From contig JADKFE010000003.1 in the NCBI GenBank assembly GCA_016717595.1, forward strand, positions 1 through 64,000: 64,000 nt of DNA, in the 5' to 3' direction. Made by a program: the position numbers and the translations under genes. This DNA is from Deltaproteobacteria bacterium. Its GTDB lineage: Bacteria; Myxococcota_A; UBA796; CAJQPC01. Shown here piece by piece: positions 48,145 to 56,489 of the stretch (positions are counted from its first letter, which is position 1; each line of letters opens with the position of its first letter). Under the pieces are notes generated by a model. It saw only the letters and a list, made by a program, of their open reading frames with translations, was not told the DNA's origin and made no database searches.

Positions 48145-50334
48145 ATGGACACACCCGCCCCGCCGCCCGCCGCCCGTCTCGACCTGCCCATCGTCGGCAT
48201 GACCTGCGCGTCCTGCGCGGTGAGGCTTCAGCGGGTGTTGGGCCGTGTTGACGGGGTCTTGGGCGCTGAGGTGAACTATGCCACGGGGGTGGCGCGCCTG
48301 ACGCTGTCGCCGGGGGTGGTCGATCGCCCGCGCCTCGTGAGCGCGGTGTCTCGGGCGGGTTTTGAGGTGCCCGACGGCCTGGACGACGACGACCCCGCCG
48401 CGGAGGCCGACGCCCGCCGGGCCATCGAGGAGACGGCGCGGCGGATCTTGAGCCGGGATGTCGCGCTCGCGGCGCTTCTGACCCTGCCGGTGTTTGTGCT
48501 GGGCATGTTTTTTATGCACTGGACGCCAGGAGCCTGGATCTCCGCGCCGCTCTCGGCCGTCGTGGTGTTCGGCGCTGGTCGGCGATTTTTTGTGGGGGCG
48601 CTCACCCAGCTCAAGCAGGGCGCGGCGAACATGGACAGCCTCGTCGCGCTGGGCGCCGGGGCGGCCTGGGGGCTCTCCGCGGTGGGCCTCCTGGGCGGGC
48701 TCGGGCACGGGGTGATCTACTTTGAGTCCGGCGCCGTGGTGGTCACCCTCGTGCTCCTCGGCAAGCTCTTGGAGGAGCGCGCGCGGGCCTCAGCGGTGGA
48801 GGGGCTGCGGCGTCTCGCCGATCTCTCGCCGCAGACCGCCTTGGTCATCGAGGACGGCCAGGTCATCGAGCGCCCGGCGCGGTCGCTTCGGGTGGGGGAT
48901 CTGGCGCTGTTGCGCCCCAGCGCCCGGGTGCCCGCGGACGGTGTGGTCGAGGAGGGCCAGACCACCGCTGATGAGTCCATGCTCACCGGGGAGTCACGCC
49001 CCGTCGAGAAGTCCCTCGGCGACACGATGCTCGCCGGGACGGTCAACGGCGCCGGCGGCGCGCGGCTGCGGGTGACCGCGGTGGGCAAGACCACGGCCTT
49101 GGCGCGCATCTCGGCGTTGGTGCGGGACGCCCAGGCCCAGAAGGCGCCGGTGCAGCGGGTCGTGGACAAGATCGCCGCGGTGTTCGCCCCGGTGGTGCTG
49201 ATCTTGGCCGCGCTCACGGGCGTCGGCTGGGCCCTGTGGGGCGCCGAGCTCAACGTCGCCTTGGTGAACGCCGTCTCTGTGCTGGTCATCGCCTGCCCCT
49301 GCGCCTTGGGCCTCGCCACGCCCACGGCGATCCTCGTGGGCACGGCCCGGGGTGCCGAGCGCGGCGTGCTCACCCGCGGGGCCTCGGCGATCGAGGCCGC
49401 GAGCGGCATCACCCACCTCGTGCTCGACAAGACCGGCACGCTCACCCTCGGAAAACTACGGGTGAACCAAGTCTTCACCGCGGAGGGGCGCTCCGCTGAG
49501 GACGTCTTACGGCTCGCCGCCGCCGTGGAGGTCGGCGCGGAGCACCCCCTGGCCGCCGCCGTGCGCGCCGCCGCCACCGGGCCCGTCCCCGGGGCGCTCA
49601 ACGTCGTGACCACGGCGGGCCGGGGCGTGCGTGGCCAGGTGCAGGGCCAGGACGTGATCGTGGGCAGCCGCCGCGCGCTGGTTGACGCGGGCGTAGAGGC
49701 CTCCGCCCTCGGTGAGCAGGCCGAGGCCGGAGAGGCCCGAGGGGAGGCGCTGGTGTGGGTCGCCGTGGACGGGGCCCTCGCCGGGCTCATCACCTTGGCC
49801 GACACCCTGCGCCCCGAGGCCGCCGAGGCCATCGGATCGCTGCGAGAGATGGGCGTTGAACCTGTGCTTTGTACAGGGGACTCCGCCGGGGCCGCCCGGG
49901 CGGTGGCGACGGCGCTGGGCTTGCAGGTGGTTCATTCGGAGCAGAGCCCGGCGGACAAGCTGGAGGTCGTGCGCGCGCTGCAGGCCGCCGGGGGCCGGGT
50001 CGGGGTGGTCGGGGACGGCGTGAACGACACCCCGGCCTTGGCCGCCGCCTCGTTGGGCGTCGCCATGGGCGCGGGCGCTGAAGCCGCGCGGCAGACGGCG
50101 GATCTCACCTTGGTTCGGGATGACCTGCGTTTGCTCCCCGAGGCCCTGCAGCTCGGCCGCGACACCCTGCGCGCCATCCACCAGAACCTCGCCTGGGCCT
50201 TTGGCTACAACCTCATCGCCATCCCCCTGGCGATGGCGGGGCAGCTCACGCCGATGATCGCCGGGGCCGCGATGGCGTTCTCGTCGGTGAGCGTGGTGCT
50301 CAACTCTCTGCGGCTGCGGCGGGCCCGTCGATGA
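48145..50334 (+). CDS. copA: Copper-translocating P-type ATPase
   Basis: The protein has 729 residues. One heavy-metal-associated domain opens it, with GMTCASC at 18-24. Transmembrane pairs follow. Core motifs are intact: the actuator loop (MLTGESRPVEKS), the metal-binding CPC in ACPCALGLATPT near residue 384, the phosphorylation site LDKTGTLTLG near residue 428 and the hinge GDGVNDTPALAAA. These define a P1B-1 Cu(I) exporter, and CopA is the expected name. The substrate could also be silver. Its stop overlaps the ATG of the GGDEF gene by 4 bp. No metal-responsive regulator is seen in the window. Confidence 0.92.
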   Translation: MDTPAPPPAARLDLPIVGMTCASCAVRLQRVLGRVDGVLGAEVNYATGVARLTLSPGVVDRPRLVSAVSRAGFEVPDGLDDDDPAAEADARRAIEETARRILSRDVALAALLTLPVFVLGMFFMHWTPGAWISAPLSAVVVFGAGRRFFVGALTQLKQGAANMDSLVALGAGAAWGLSAVGLLGGLGHGVIYFESGAVVVTLVLLGKLLEERARASAVEGLRRLADLSPQTALVIEDGQVIERPARSLRVGDLALLRPSARVPADGVVEEGQTTADESMLTGESRPVEKSLGDTMLAGTVNGAGGARLRVTAVGKTTALARISALVRDAQAQKAPVQRVVDKIAAVFAPVVLILAALTGVGWALWGAELNVALVNAVSVLVIACPCALGLATPTAILVGTARGAERGVLTRGASAIEAASGITHLVLDKTGTLTLGKLRVNQVFTAEGRSAEDVLRLAAAVEVGAEHPLAAAVRAAATGPVPGALNVVTTAGRGVRGQVQGQDVIVGSRRALVDAGVEASALGEQAEAGEARGEALVWVAVDGALAGLITLADTLRPEAAEAIGSLREMGVEPVLCTGDSAGAARAVATALGLQVVHSEQSPADKLEVVRALQAAGGRVGVVGDGVNDTPALAAASLGVAMGAGAEAARQTADLTLVRDDLRLLPEALQLGRDTLRAIHQNLAWAFGYNLIAIPLAMAGQLTPMIAGAAMAFSSVSVVLNSLRLRRARR

Positions 50335-51029
50335 GCCAGCGGCGGCGATACGCCTTGCTGGGCCTTCTTTTGGCCCTGGGCGCGCCGTTGGGGCTGATGG
50401 TCGTGCTGCTCGCCGAGGCCCCGGCGGCGGTGAGTCTGGCCAGGGTCGAGGCGCTTGTGCGGTCGAGCCCGGCGGTGTGGATCTACGTCTGGGGCGCGAC
50501 TTCAGCGGTGATGTGCGCGGCGGGGGCCTGGGCGGGGGCACAAGAGGACCGCTGGCGGGCGCTCTCTACCCGGGACGCCTTGACCGGTCTGCCCAACCGA
50601 CGCGCCTTTGATGACGCGCTGGAGGGGGCCCTCGACGCCGTGCGGCGCCAGGGGGCTGCCTACGCCTTGCTCGCCATCGACGTCGATCACCTCAAACAGA
50701 TCAACGACGCTGGGGGCCACGCCGCCGGGGACGCGGCGATTCGGGCGGTCGCCGAGGTGATGCGCCGAGAGTGCAGGGCCTCGGACGTGCCCGCCCGCGT
50801 GGGTGGCGATGAGCTGATGGTCCTCGCCGGGGGCGTCGAGGCCGCGGGCGGCGTCGCGTTGGCCGAGCGGCTGCGGCTGCGACTTCGTGAGATCGGCGGC
50901 CCCAAGCTCAGCGTCGGCGTGACGACCCTTGGCGCGCAGGACGACGCCCGGAGCGTGAGCCGCCGCGCCGATGAGGCGCTCTACGCGGCGAAGGCCCAAG
51001 GTCGTGATCGGGTGGTTCAGGCGGGCTGA
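50331..51029 (+). CDS. GGDEF-domain diguanylate cyclase, membrane-anchored
   Basis: The protein has 232 residues. Two N-terminal membrane segments, about 8-28 and 47-66, flank a short loop. A GGDEF domain follows: STRDALTGLPNRRAFDDAL, LLAIDVDHLKQINDAGGHAAGD and the active site RVGGDELMVL (GGDEL variant, generally active). An RxxD inhibition site (RASD) lies five residues upstream, so product feedback is expected. It makes cyclic di-GMP. The ATG overlaps the copA stop, which suggests the two are made together. Confidence 0.9.
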   Translation: MSQRRRYALLGLLLALGAPLGLMVVLLAEAPAAVSLARVEALVRSSPAVWIYVWGATSAVMCAAGAWAGAQEDRWRALSTRDALTGLPNRRAFDDALEGALDAVRRQGAAYALLAIDVDHLKQINDAGGHAAGDAAIRAVAEVMRRECRASDVPARVGGDELMVLAGGVEAAGGVALAERLRLRLREIGGPKLSVGVTTLGAQDDARSVSRRADEALYAAKAQGRDRVVQAG

Positions 51030-51083
51030 TTCCCCCCGGGATTCTTTGGTGCGCGCCGGGCGAACCCGTTAGCCCAAGGGTCC

Positions 51084-53168
51084 ATGCCGCCCCTGCTCCT
51101 GACCTTCGCCATTCCCGCCGCGCTCGCCGCCGATCCCGCGCCGGCCGGGGCGCTTGAGGTCGAGCCCGCCGCGGAGCTGACGATCATCGCCCTGCGCGCC
51201 GACGCCGAGGATCCCGTCGCCACGACCACCTTAGACGCCGACGAGCTCCGGGAACAAGGGGCGGGGCAAGAGCTGGCGTTCGCGCTGCGGGCCACGCCGG
51301 GGGTGATCGTGTGGTCGGACTCGGGCAACGGCCGGGGCTACACCACGATGAGCCTGCGCGGCCTGCACCAGACCCGCCTGAGCTTCACCTTAGACGGAAT
51401 GCCGCTGAACGACCCCGAGGACAGCGGCGTGTACCCGTCCAACCTCGGCGATCTCTCCGGGGCGCTGGACGCGGTGCAGGTGCAGCGCGGCTCCGGGGCC
51501 TCAAGCCTCGGCGCGCCGTCGTTGGGCGGCGCCGTTCACCTCCTGAGCGCCGCGCCCCAAGCCGAGCGCGGCGGCGCGTTGCGGGTCGGCGGCGGCTCCT
51601 ACCAGTCCGGCGAAGGCGCCCTCGTTGTGGAGACCGGGGAGATCGGCCCGGGGCTCCGGGTGCGCGCGCAGCTCTCAGGCCGCACCACCGAGGGGCTTCG
51701 TGACGGCACGTTTATGGACCAAGGCGCGGGGTACCTCGTCGCTGAGGCGCCTGGCCAGCGCGGGGCGTGGCGGGCGCTCGTCTTCACCGGGCAGATGCGG
51801 TCGGGCCTCGGGTTTTATCCGGCCCACGAGGATGATCTCGCGCTGAACCCGCAGCACAACGATCTTTTACCATCGGACACAGACCGGTTTGGGCAGACCA
51901 TCGGCCAGCTCCGCTGGCGTGGGCCCAGGGCAGACGGCGGGGGAGGGGAGCGCTCGGTGATGCTCTACTCCAACCGTGTCGTCGGGTCGTTTGTGCTGAG
52001 TGACCCGGCGGGTGACCTCCAGTTCGGCGTAGACGGTCGAGCCGTCGGGCTCATCGCCACCACCCAGCGCCCCCTCGGCGCCTGGGATCTCCGCGCCGGG
52101 CTCTCGGCCTCAAACTTCCAGCGCACGCACCGTCTGGACCTAGACAGCACGCTGCAATACTCCAACCGGGGTCTCAAGGCCGAGGGCGCGGCCTGGGCCC
52201 GGGTAGATCGCCTGCTGGGCGACCGTTGGAGGGTGTTCGGCGACGCCCAGCTCCGCGCCGCCCGGTTCCGGTATGAGGGCGACGTGGAGGTGATCCCCGT
52301 GGGCTGGGTGTTCTTAAATCCCCACGTCGGGGCACGTTTTGCCCTCAGCTCAAACGTCTCGATTTGGGCCGGGGCCGGGCAGACCCACCGCGAGCCCACA
52401 CGAAACGATCTGTTCAGCGGCGCGGACAACCTCACCGCTCCGATCGACCTCGGCGCCGTCCGCCCGGAGTCTGTGCGAGATGTTGAGCTAGGCCTCGACG
52501 CCCGTTGGCCCGAGGGACACGCCTCAGTCACGCTCTACCACATGGACTTCACCGATGAGATCGCCGCCACCGGGGAGATCTCTGAGCTGGGCCTGCTCTT
52601 GCGCGAGAACGTGCCCGAGAGCCAGCGCAGCGGCGTTGAGCTTGGGCTCAGCCAGGGCCTCGGCCAGGTGACCGTGCGGCTCAGCGGCGCCGTCGCCCGC
52701 GCGAGGCTGGGAGAGTGGACCCAGACGGTGCCCCTGCTGGACGCCTCGGGGGTGACCCTTGGCCAGACGACGATCACCGTCACCGACACCCCGGCGCTCT
52801 TGAGCCCACGCCTCATCGGCACGGCGGATGTCGCCTGGGCGCGGAGGGAGGGGCGACGGATCGGGCTCACCTGGCAAGGAATGAGCCCCAGCCAGCTCGA
52901 CAACCTCGGCGCGCCGCGCCTGATCACGCCGCCCTACAGCCGCTTTGACGCCTGGGGCGCCTGGGAGAGCGCCCCCGATGACCGCGGCGTGCGGTTTGGC
53001 CTCGACGCCCGGGCCCAGAACCTCCTCAACACGACGCTGTGGCCCTCAGGCAGCTCCAGCGTGGTGGCCCGGCAGAGCGACGACGGCGGCGAGACCTTAC
53101 GCGGAGAGCGCTACTACTTCCCCGAGGCCGGGCGCTCGGTGTGGATCTCGATGAGGATGGAGTGGTAG
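51084..53168 (+). CDS. TonB-dependent outer-membrane receptor
   Basis: The protein has 694 residues. The signal peptide is cleaved near AALAADP. The plug domain runs from about 35 to 155: LTIIALRADAEDPVATTTLDADEL, the region GRGYTTMSLRGLHQTRLSFTLDGMPLNDP and VQVQRGSGASSLGAPSLGGAVHL. The barrel then has many alternating strands, such as RAQLSGRTTEGLRDGTFMD and VRLSGAVARARLGEWT. It ends SVWISMRMEW, an aromatic C-terminus. It imports an unknown large solute or metal chelate using TonB energy. Its place 54 bp behind the GGDEF gene and after copA may hint at copper or another metal, but this is inference only. Confidence 0.85.
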   Translation: MPPLLLTFAIPAALAADPAPAGALEVEPAAELTIIALRADAEDPVATTTLDADELREQGAGQELAFALRATPGVIVWSDSGNGRGYTTMSLRGLHQTRLSFTLDGMPLNDPEDSGVYPSNLGDLSGALDAVQVQRGSGASSLGAPSLGGAVHLLSAAPQAERGGALRVGGGSYQSGEGALVVETGEIGPGLRVRAQLSGRTTEGLRDGTFMDQGAGYLVAEAPGQRGAWRALVFTGQMRSGLGFYPAHEDDLALNPQHNDLLPSDTDRFGQTIGQLRWRGPRADGGGGERSVMLYSNRVVGSFVLSDPAGDLQFGVDGRAVGLIATTQRPLGAWDLRAGLSASNFQRTHRLDLDSTLQYSNRGLKAEGAAWARVDRLLGDRWRVFGDAQLRAARFRYEGDVEVIPVGWVFLNPHVGARFALSSNVSIWAGAGQTHREPTRNDLFSGADNLTAPIDLGAVRPESVRDVELGLDARWPEGHASVTLYHMDFTDEIAATGEISELGLLLRENVPESQRSGVELGLSQGLGQVTVRLSGAVARARLGEWTQTVPLLDASGVTLGQTTITVTDTPALLSPRLIGTADVAWARREGRRIGLTWQGMSPSQLDNLGAPRLITPPYSRFDAWGAWESAPDDRGVRFGLDARAQNLLNTTLWPSGSSSVVARQSDDGGETLRGERYYFPEAGRSVWISMRMEW

Positions 53169-54153
53169 CCCCGATCTTTATCGTCGGCACCGGGCGCTCG
53201 GGCACCTCGCTGCTGCGCGCCTTGCTCAACGCCCACCCGAACATCTACCTCACCCAAGAGGCGGGCTTCTTCTTGTGGTTGCCCCGCCTACGCCGCGCGA
53301 AGACCGCCGAGGCCTGGCTTCGTGGGTACCAGAACACCGCCGCCGGGGCCCTCTTGGGCCATCTGCCGGTTCAGGCCCGGCCAGACGCGCCCCGGTCTGA
53401 GGCGGTGGAGGTGGTCACGGCGCTGATGCAGGCGAAGGCCGCGGGTTTTGGTCGTCTACGCTTTGGCGACAAGACGCCGATGCACATCACCCGCCTGGAC
53501 GCCATCTTCGCGGCCTACCCCGACGCCAAGGTGGTGCACGTCGTGCGCCACCCCGTCCCGACGGTGGTGAGCATGATGGAGATGCCGTGGGCGTCCAACA
53601 GCGCCCTGCTCAACGCGCTCATGGTGCGTGTGGCCGTTGACGCCGCGCGCCCGTTCACCGAACGAATCTTGGAGCTTCGTCTGGAGGAGCTGCTCCAGTC
53701 CCCCCGTGACGTCCTTGGCCGCGTCTTGGACTTCGTCGGGGAGCCGTGGGACGAGGCGGTGCTGCACCACAGCGAGCGCGCGCCGTTTGAGCAAGATCCC
53801 CGCCTGCCTTGGCTCATCGACGCCGAGCGCCCGCTCCGACCGCCGGGCGCGGTCCGCCCCGTGCCCCTGGGCCCTCGGCTCACGCGCCGCGTCGAGGCCA
53901 TCTGCGCCCCGGTGATGTCCCGTTTTGGGTATGCCCTTGGCCAGCGCCCGGCCCCGAGCGCCCGTGGTCGGTGTCGGGAGATCTCGCCGCGGCCCTACGT
54001 TTTGGCGCGCGGACCTTGACCACGACGCGCCCCGAGCAGGACGACCCCGAGGCCGTAGACGCTGAGGCACAGCTCCGCTGGTTGTTCAACCTGAACCCCT
54101 CGCCGAACATCGCGCCCACGGCCCGCGCCTTGCCGACGCTCCCAGCGCGCTGA
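53162..54153 (+). CDS. Sulfotransferase-like protein (likely frameshift near 53955)
   Basis: GTG 53162 (MVAPIFIVGTGRSGTS) overlaps the receptor stop by 7 bp and places the PAPS 5'-phosphosulfate loop GTGRSGTSLL near the N-terminus. The longer ORF from 53039 lies in receptor sequence and is rejected. The 3'-phosphate site is VVHVVRHPVPTVVSMM. The family is the broad PF13469 sulfotransferase group, which adds sulfate to sugars, lipids or tyrosines. From about residue 265 the direct frame turns Arg/Pro-rich and stops at 54019; the alternative frame continues DLAAALRFGARTLTTTRPEQ to a stop at 54153. I take the latter as more likely. The acceptor is unknown. Confidence 0.75.
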
Positions 54154-54183
54154 TCCGCCGCAATGTAGGCTATCCTGTTCGTC

Positions 54184-55782
54184 ATGCTCCCCCTCCCGAC
54201 GCTCCTCATTCAGCTCCTCTTCGCCTGCGATGGCGGCGGGGTGGTCCTCCCCTTCGACTCCGCCGACGACAGCGGCGCGCCTACGGACGACAGCGACGAC
54301 CCCGCGGCCGACAGCGGTGAGCCCGCCGACGACAGCGCCGAGCCCACGTCTTGCGCCGTGACCGCCACCGGCGAGCTGCACGTCGAGGAGGGGAGCCCCG
54401 TCTCGTTGACCTTCGCCTGCGACGGCGTGGTCAACCCCGACGATCCCCTCACCGTAGGTCTCCCCGACGGCGCGGCCTGGGACGCCGCCACCTGGACCTT
54501 CACCTGGACGCCGGGCCTCGATCAAGGCGGGCGCTACGATCTCCTCGCTGAGACGCCCAGCGGCGCCTCAGGCACCTTCACCTTGTGGGTGTCCGACAAC
54601 TTCGCCAGCGAAGACAACATCGCCGTAGATCCCGCGCTTTACCAAGAAGAGGACGGCCTGCCTGTCCTGCACCTCACGTTTGATCCCAACCTCAACAGCG
54701 GCAGCGACACCCCGGCGACCTTGGTGTTTATGGGCCGCACCTACAACGTCGAGGCCCAGACCCGCGGCGCGTCGAGCCTCAGCTACCCACAACAGTCGTT
54801 CACGATCAAGTTCGCCAAAGAAGACCGCCTCGACGCCGATGAGCTGGGCTGGGATGACTTCGACGATCTTGTGCTGCAGACCACCTTCGACGACGTGGCC
54901 GGGATTCGCAACACCCTGTCTCATCGTGTCTGGGGCTCCTTAGACCCCGCCCGCCTCACACCCCAGACGGCCATGGGGGTGGTGTACGTGAAGGGGCGTT
55001 TTCACGGCCTCTACCAGCTCATCGAGCGGGTGGACGACGACTTCTACAACGCGCGTGGCCTCGCTGAGGACGGCAACCTCTACAAGTCCGTGAACCACGA
55101 CGCGAATTTTTACAGCACAAACTCCTGGGGCGGCGCCAAGTACACCTGGCACGATGGGTATGAAAAACGGGAGGGCACCCCGACAGAGAGCGAGCCCGGC
55201 GCGTTTGACGACATCGACGCCTTGGTGGAGTGGGCGGCCACGAGCCCCAACAGCGTCTTCCGCGACGAGCTCGCCGACTGGATGCTCCCTGCAGAGGTGC
55301 AGGACTGGTTCTTCTTCGTGAGCTTCGGCATGGTGACCGACTCCGCAGGAAAAAACGCCCACCTCTACCACGATCCCATCACAGACGGCCCGTTCCGCGT
55401 CACCCCCTGGGACTACAACGCGAGCTGGGGCCAAGAGTGGGAGACCTCCCGCATCAGCGTCAGCTACCTGACGGATTTTGTCTACGCCAACCGTCTGTTT
55501 GAGGCCATGCTCAACGATGACGTGATGAGCGCCGAGGTGTGGGCGCGGTATGAGGAGCAGCTCAACGGCCCCTTGAGCGAGGAGGCGCTGTTGAGCGAGG
55601 CCGAGGCCCTGCTCGACGCCTCACAGTGGGCCCGCACAAGAAACTGGCGCCGCTGGGGTGGGCGCTACAAGAGCTACTTCGGGCACGGCGCGAACCCCGA
55701 CGATGAGGCCACGTACCTCCTCACCTGGATCGACGAACGGCACGAGATCATCGCCGACTGGGTGGCCCGGGGAGGCCTATAA
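54184..55782 (+). CDS. CotH-like kinase lipoprotein
   Basis: The protein has 532 residues. The signal MLPLPTLLIQLLFAC ends in a lipobox. A 40-residue acidic linker (DDSDDPAADSGEPADDSAEP) and an Ig-like domain follow. The CotH domain starts near residue 150: QTRGASSLSYPQQSFTIKFAKE, then YQLIERVDDDFY, a Lys in NLYKSVNHD and the active-site pattern VTPWDYNASWG. CotH proteins are atypical protein kinases on spore coats and bacterial surfaces. The C-terminal part has helical RWGGRYKSYFGHG. The ribosome site is weak. It is the last gene of the run from copA and is convergent with the Bor-like pair. Confidence 0.8.
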   Translation: MLPLPTLLIQLLFACDGGGVVLPFDSADDSGAPTDDSDDPAADSGEPADDSAEPTSCAVTATGELHVEEGSPVSLTFACDGVVNPDDPLTVGLPDGAAWDAATWTFTWTPGLDQGGRYDLLAETPSGASGTFTLWVSDNFASEDNIAVDPALYQEEDGLPVLHLTFDPNLNSGSDTPATLVFMGRTYNVEAQTRGASSLSYPQQSFTIKFAKEDRLDADELGWDDFDDLVLQTTFDDVAGIRNTLSHRVWGSLDPARLTPQTAMGVVYVKGRFHGLYQLIERVDDDFYNARGLAEDGNLYKSVNHDANFYSTNSWGGAKYTWHDGYEKREGTPTESEPGAFDDIDALVEWAATSPNSVFRDELADWMLPAEVQDWFFFVSFGMVTDSAGKNAHLYHDPITDGPFRVTPWDYNASWGQEWETSRISVSYLTDFVYANRLFEAMLNDDVMSAEVWARYEEQLNGPLSEEALLSEAEALLDASQWARTRNWRRWGGRYKSYFGHGANPDDEATYLLTWIDERHEIIADWVARGGL

Positions 55783-55813
55783 CCCCCGCGGGCCACCGCA
55801 AGCCGAGCCGCGC

Positions 55814-56119
55814 TCAGGGCTGGTGGCACCACACCTTGATGGTGCTCGGCGTGTACACCCCGCTGGTGTCTACGCCTACGGCCGCGCCCACCTGGTTGGC
55901 GGCGGCGGAGGCGAAGGAGTTCGCGATGGTGATCTCAGTGCGCACCTGGGCGACGCCGTTCTGGCACACCGCGCCCGCGTCGAAGGGGCCGGGGGCCTCG
56001 ATCATGCCGCTGGCGAAGCGGTGATGCCACTCCTCATGCTGCTCCGGCGTGGTGATCGGCGCCGGGCCCGAGGTGTAGGTGATCTTGAGACAGGCCATCA
56101 GCGTGAACAGGATCAACAT
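55814..56119 (-). CDS. Bor/Iss-like small lipoprotein (downstream copy)
   Basis: ATG 56119 gives MLILFTLMAC, a minimal lipoprotein signal. The mature part of about 90 residues matches the Bor-type pattern: PEQHEEWHHRFASGMIE, an internal cysteine in DAGAVCQNGVAQVRTE and the end GVYTPSTIKVWCHQP with a second cysteine that could form a disulfide. Bor of phage lambda and Iss of ColV plasmids protect cells from serum; related proteins occur widely as cell envelope lipoproteins. Its ATG follows the upstream stop by 1 bp, so it is co-transcribed with its paralog. Confidence 0.7.
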   Translation of the reverse strand: MLILFTLMACLKITYTSGPAPITTPEQHEEWHHRFASGMIEAPGPFDAGAVCQNGVAQVRTEITIANSFASAAANQVGAAVGVDTSGVYTPSTIKVWCHQP

Positions 56120-56120
56120 C

Positions 56121-56462
56121 TCAGCCCTCCACCGGGAGCACCCAGCTCCCTCCGAACTCTGGTTGCGGCACGATCGAGAACGCCTTGCCATCAGCGCAGG
56201 TCACCTTCACGCTGACGGTGCGCACAAAGCCCAGGGTGCAGCAGCCGATGAGGCCATCGGTGAAGTCTTGCTGCTCCTCGATGCGGGAGACCCCTTGCGG
56301 GCAGACCTCGTTCATGTCGATCTCGTGCTCGGGGAGCGCCCCCCAGAACACGAAGGCCGCGCGCTCCTCATAGGTGTTGAGACCCGGCGCCGGGCCTAAG
56401 TACACGGTGTTTTTGTAGCATCCTGTCAGGGACATCAGCAGCATCAGCCAGACCGAGCGCAT
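56121..56462 (-). CDS. Bor/Iss-like small lipoprotein (upstream copy)
   Basis: The protein has 113 residues. The signal MRSVWLMLLMSLTGC has a perfect lipobox. The mature part shows a Bor-like order: YEERAAFVFWGALPEHEID, the conserved VCPQGVSRIEEQQDF, a hydrophobic centre with two adjacent cysteines (GLIGCCTLGFVRT), and SVKVTCADGKAFSIV. It resembles the neighbouring gene in layout, though identity is low, which suggests an old duplication. Four mature cysteines might form disulfides. It starts 28 bp downstream of the stop of the first MopE/FG-GAP lipoprotein. Confidence 0.7.
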   Translation of the reverse strand: MRSVWLMLLMSLTGCYKNTVYLGPAPGLNTYEERAAFVFWGALPEHEIDMNEVCPQGVSRIEEQQDFTDGLIGCCTLGFVRTVSVKVTCADGKAFSIVPQPEFGGSWVLPVEG

Positions 56463-56489
56463 TCGACCTCCGTAGATTGAGCGTAACCC

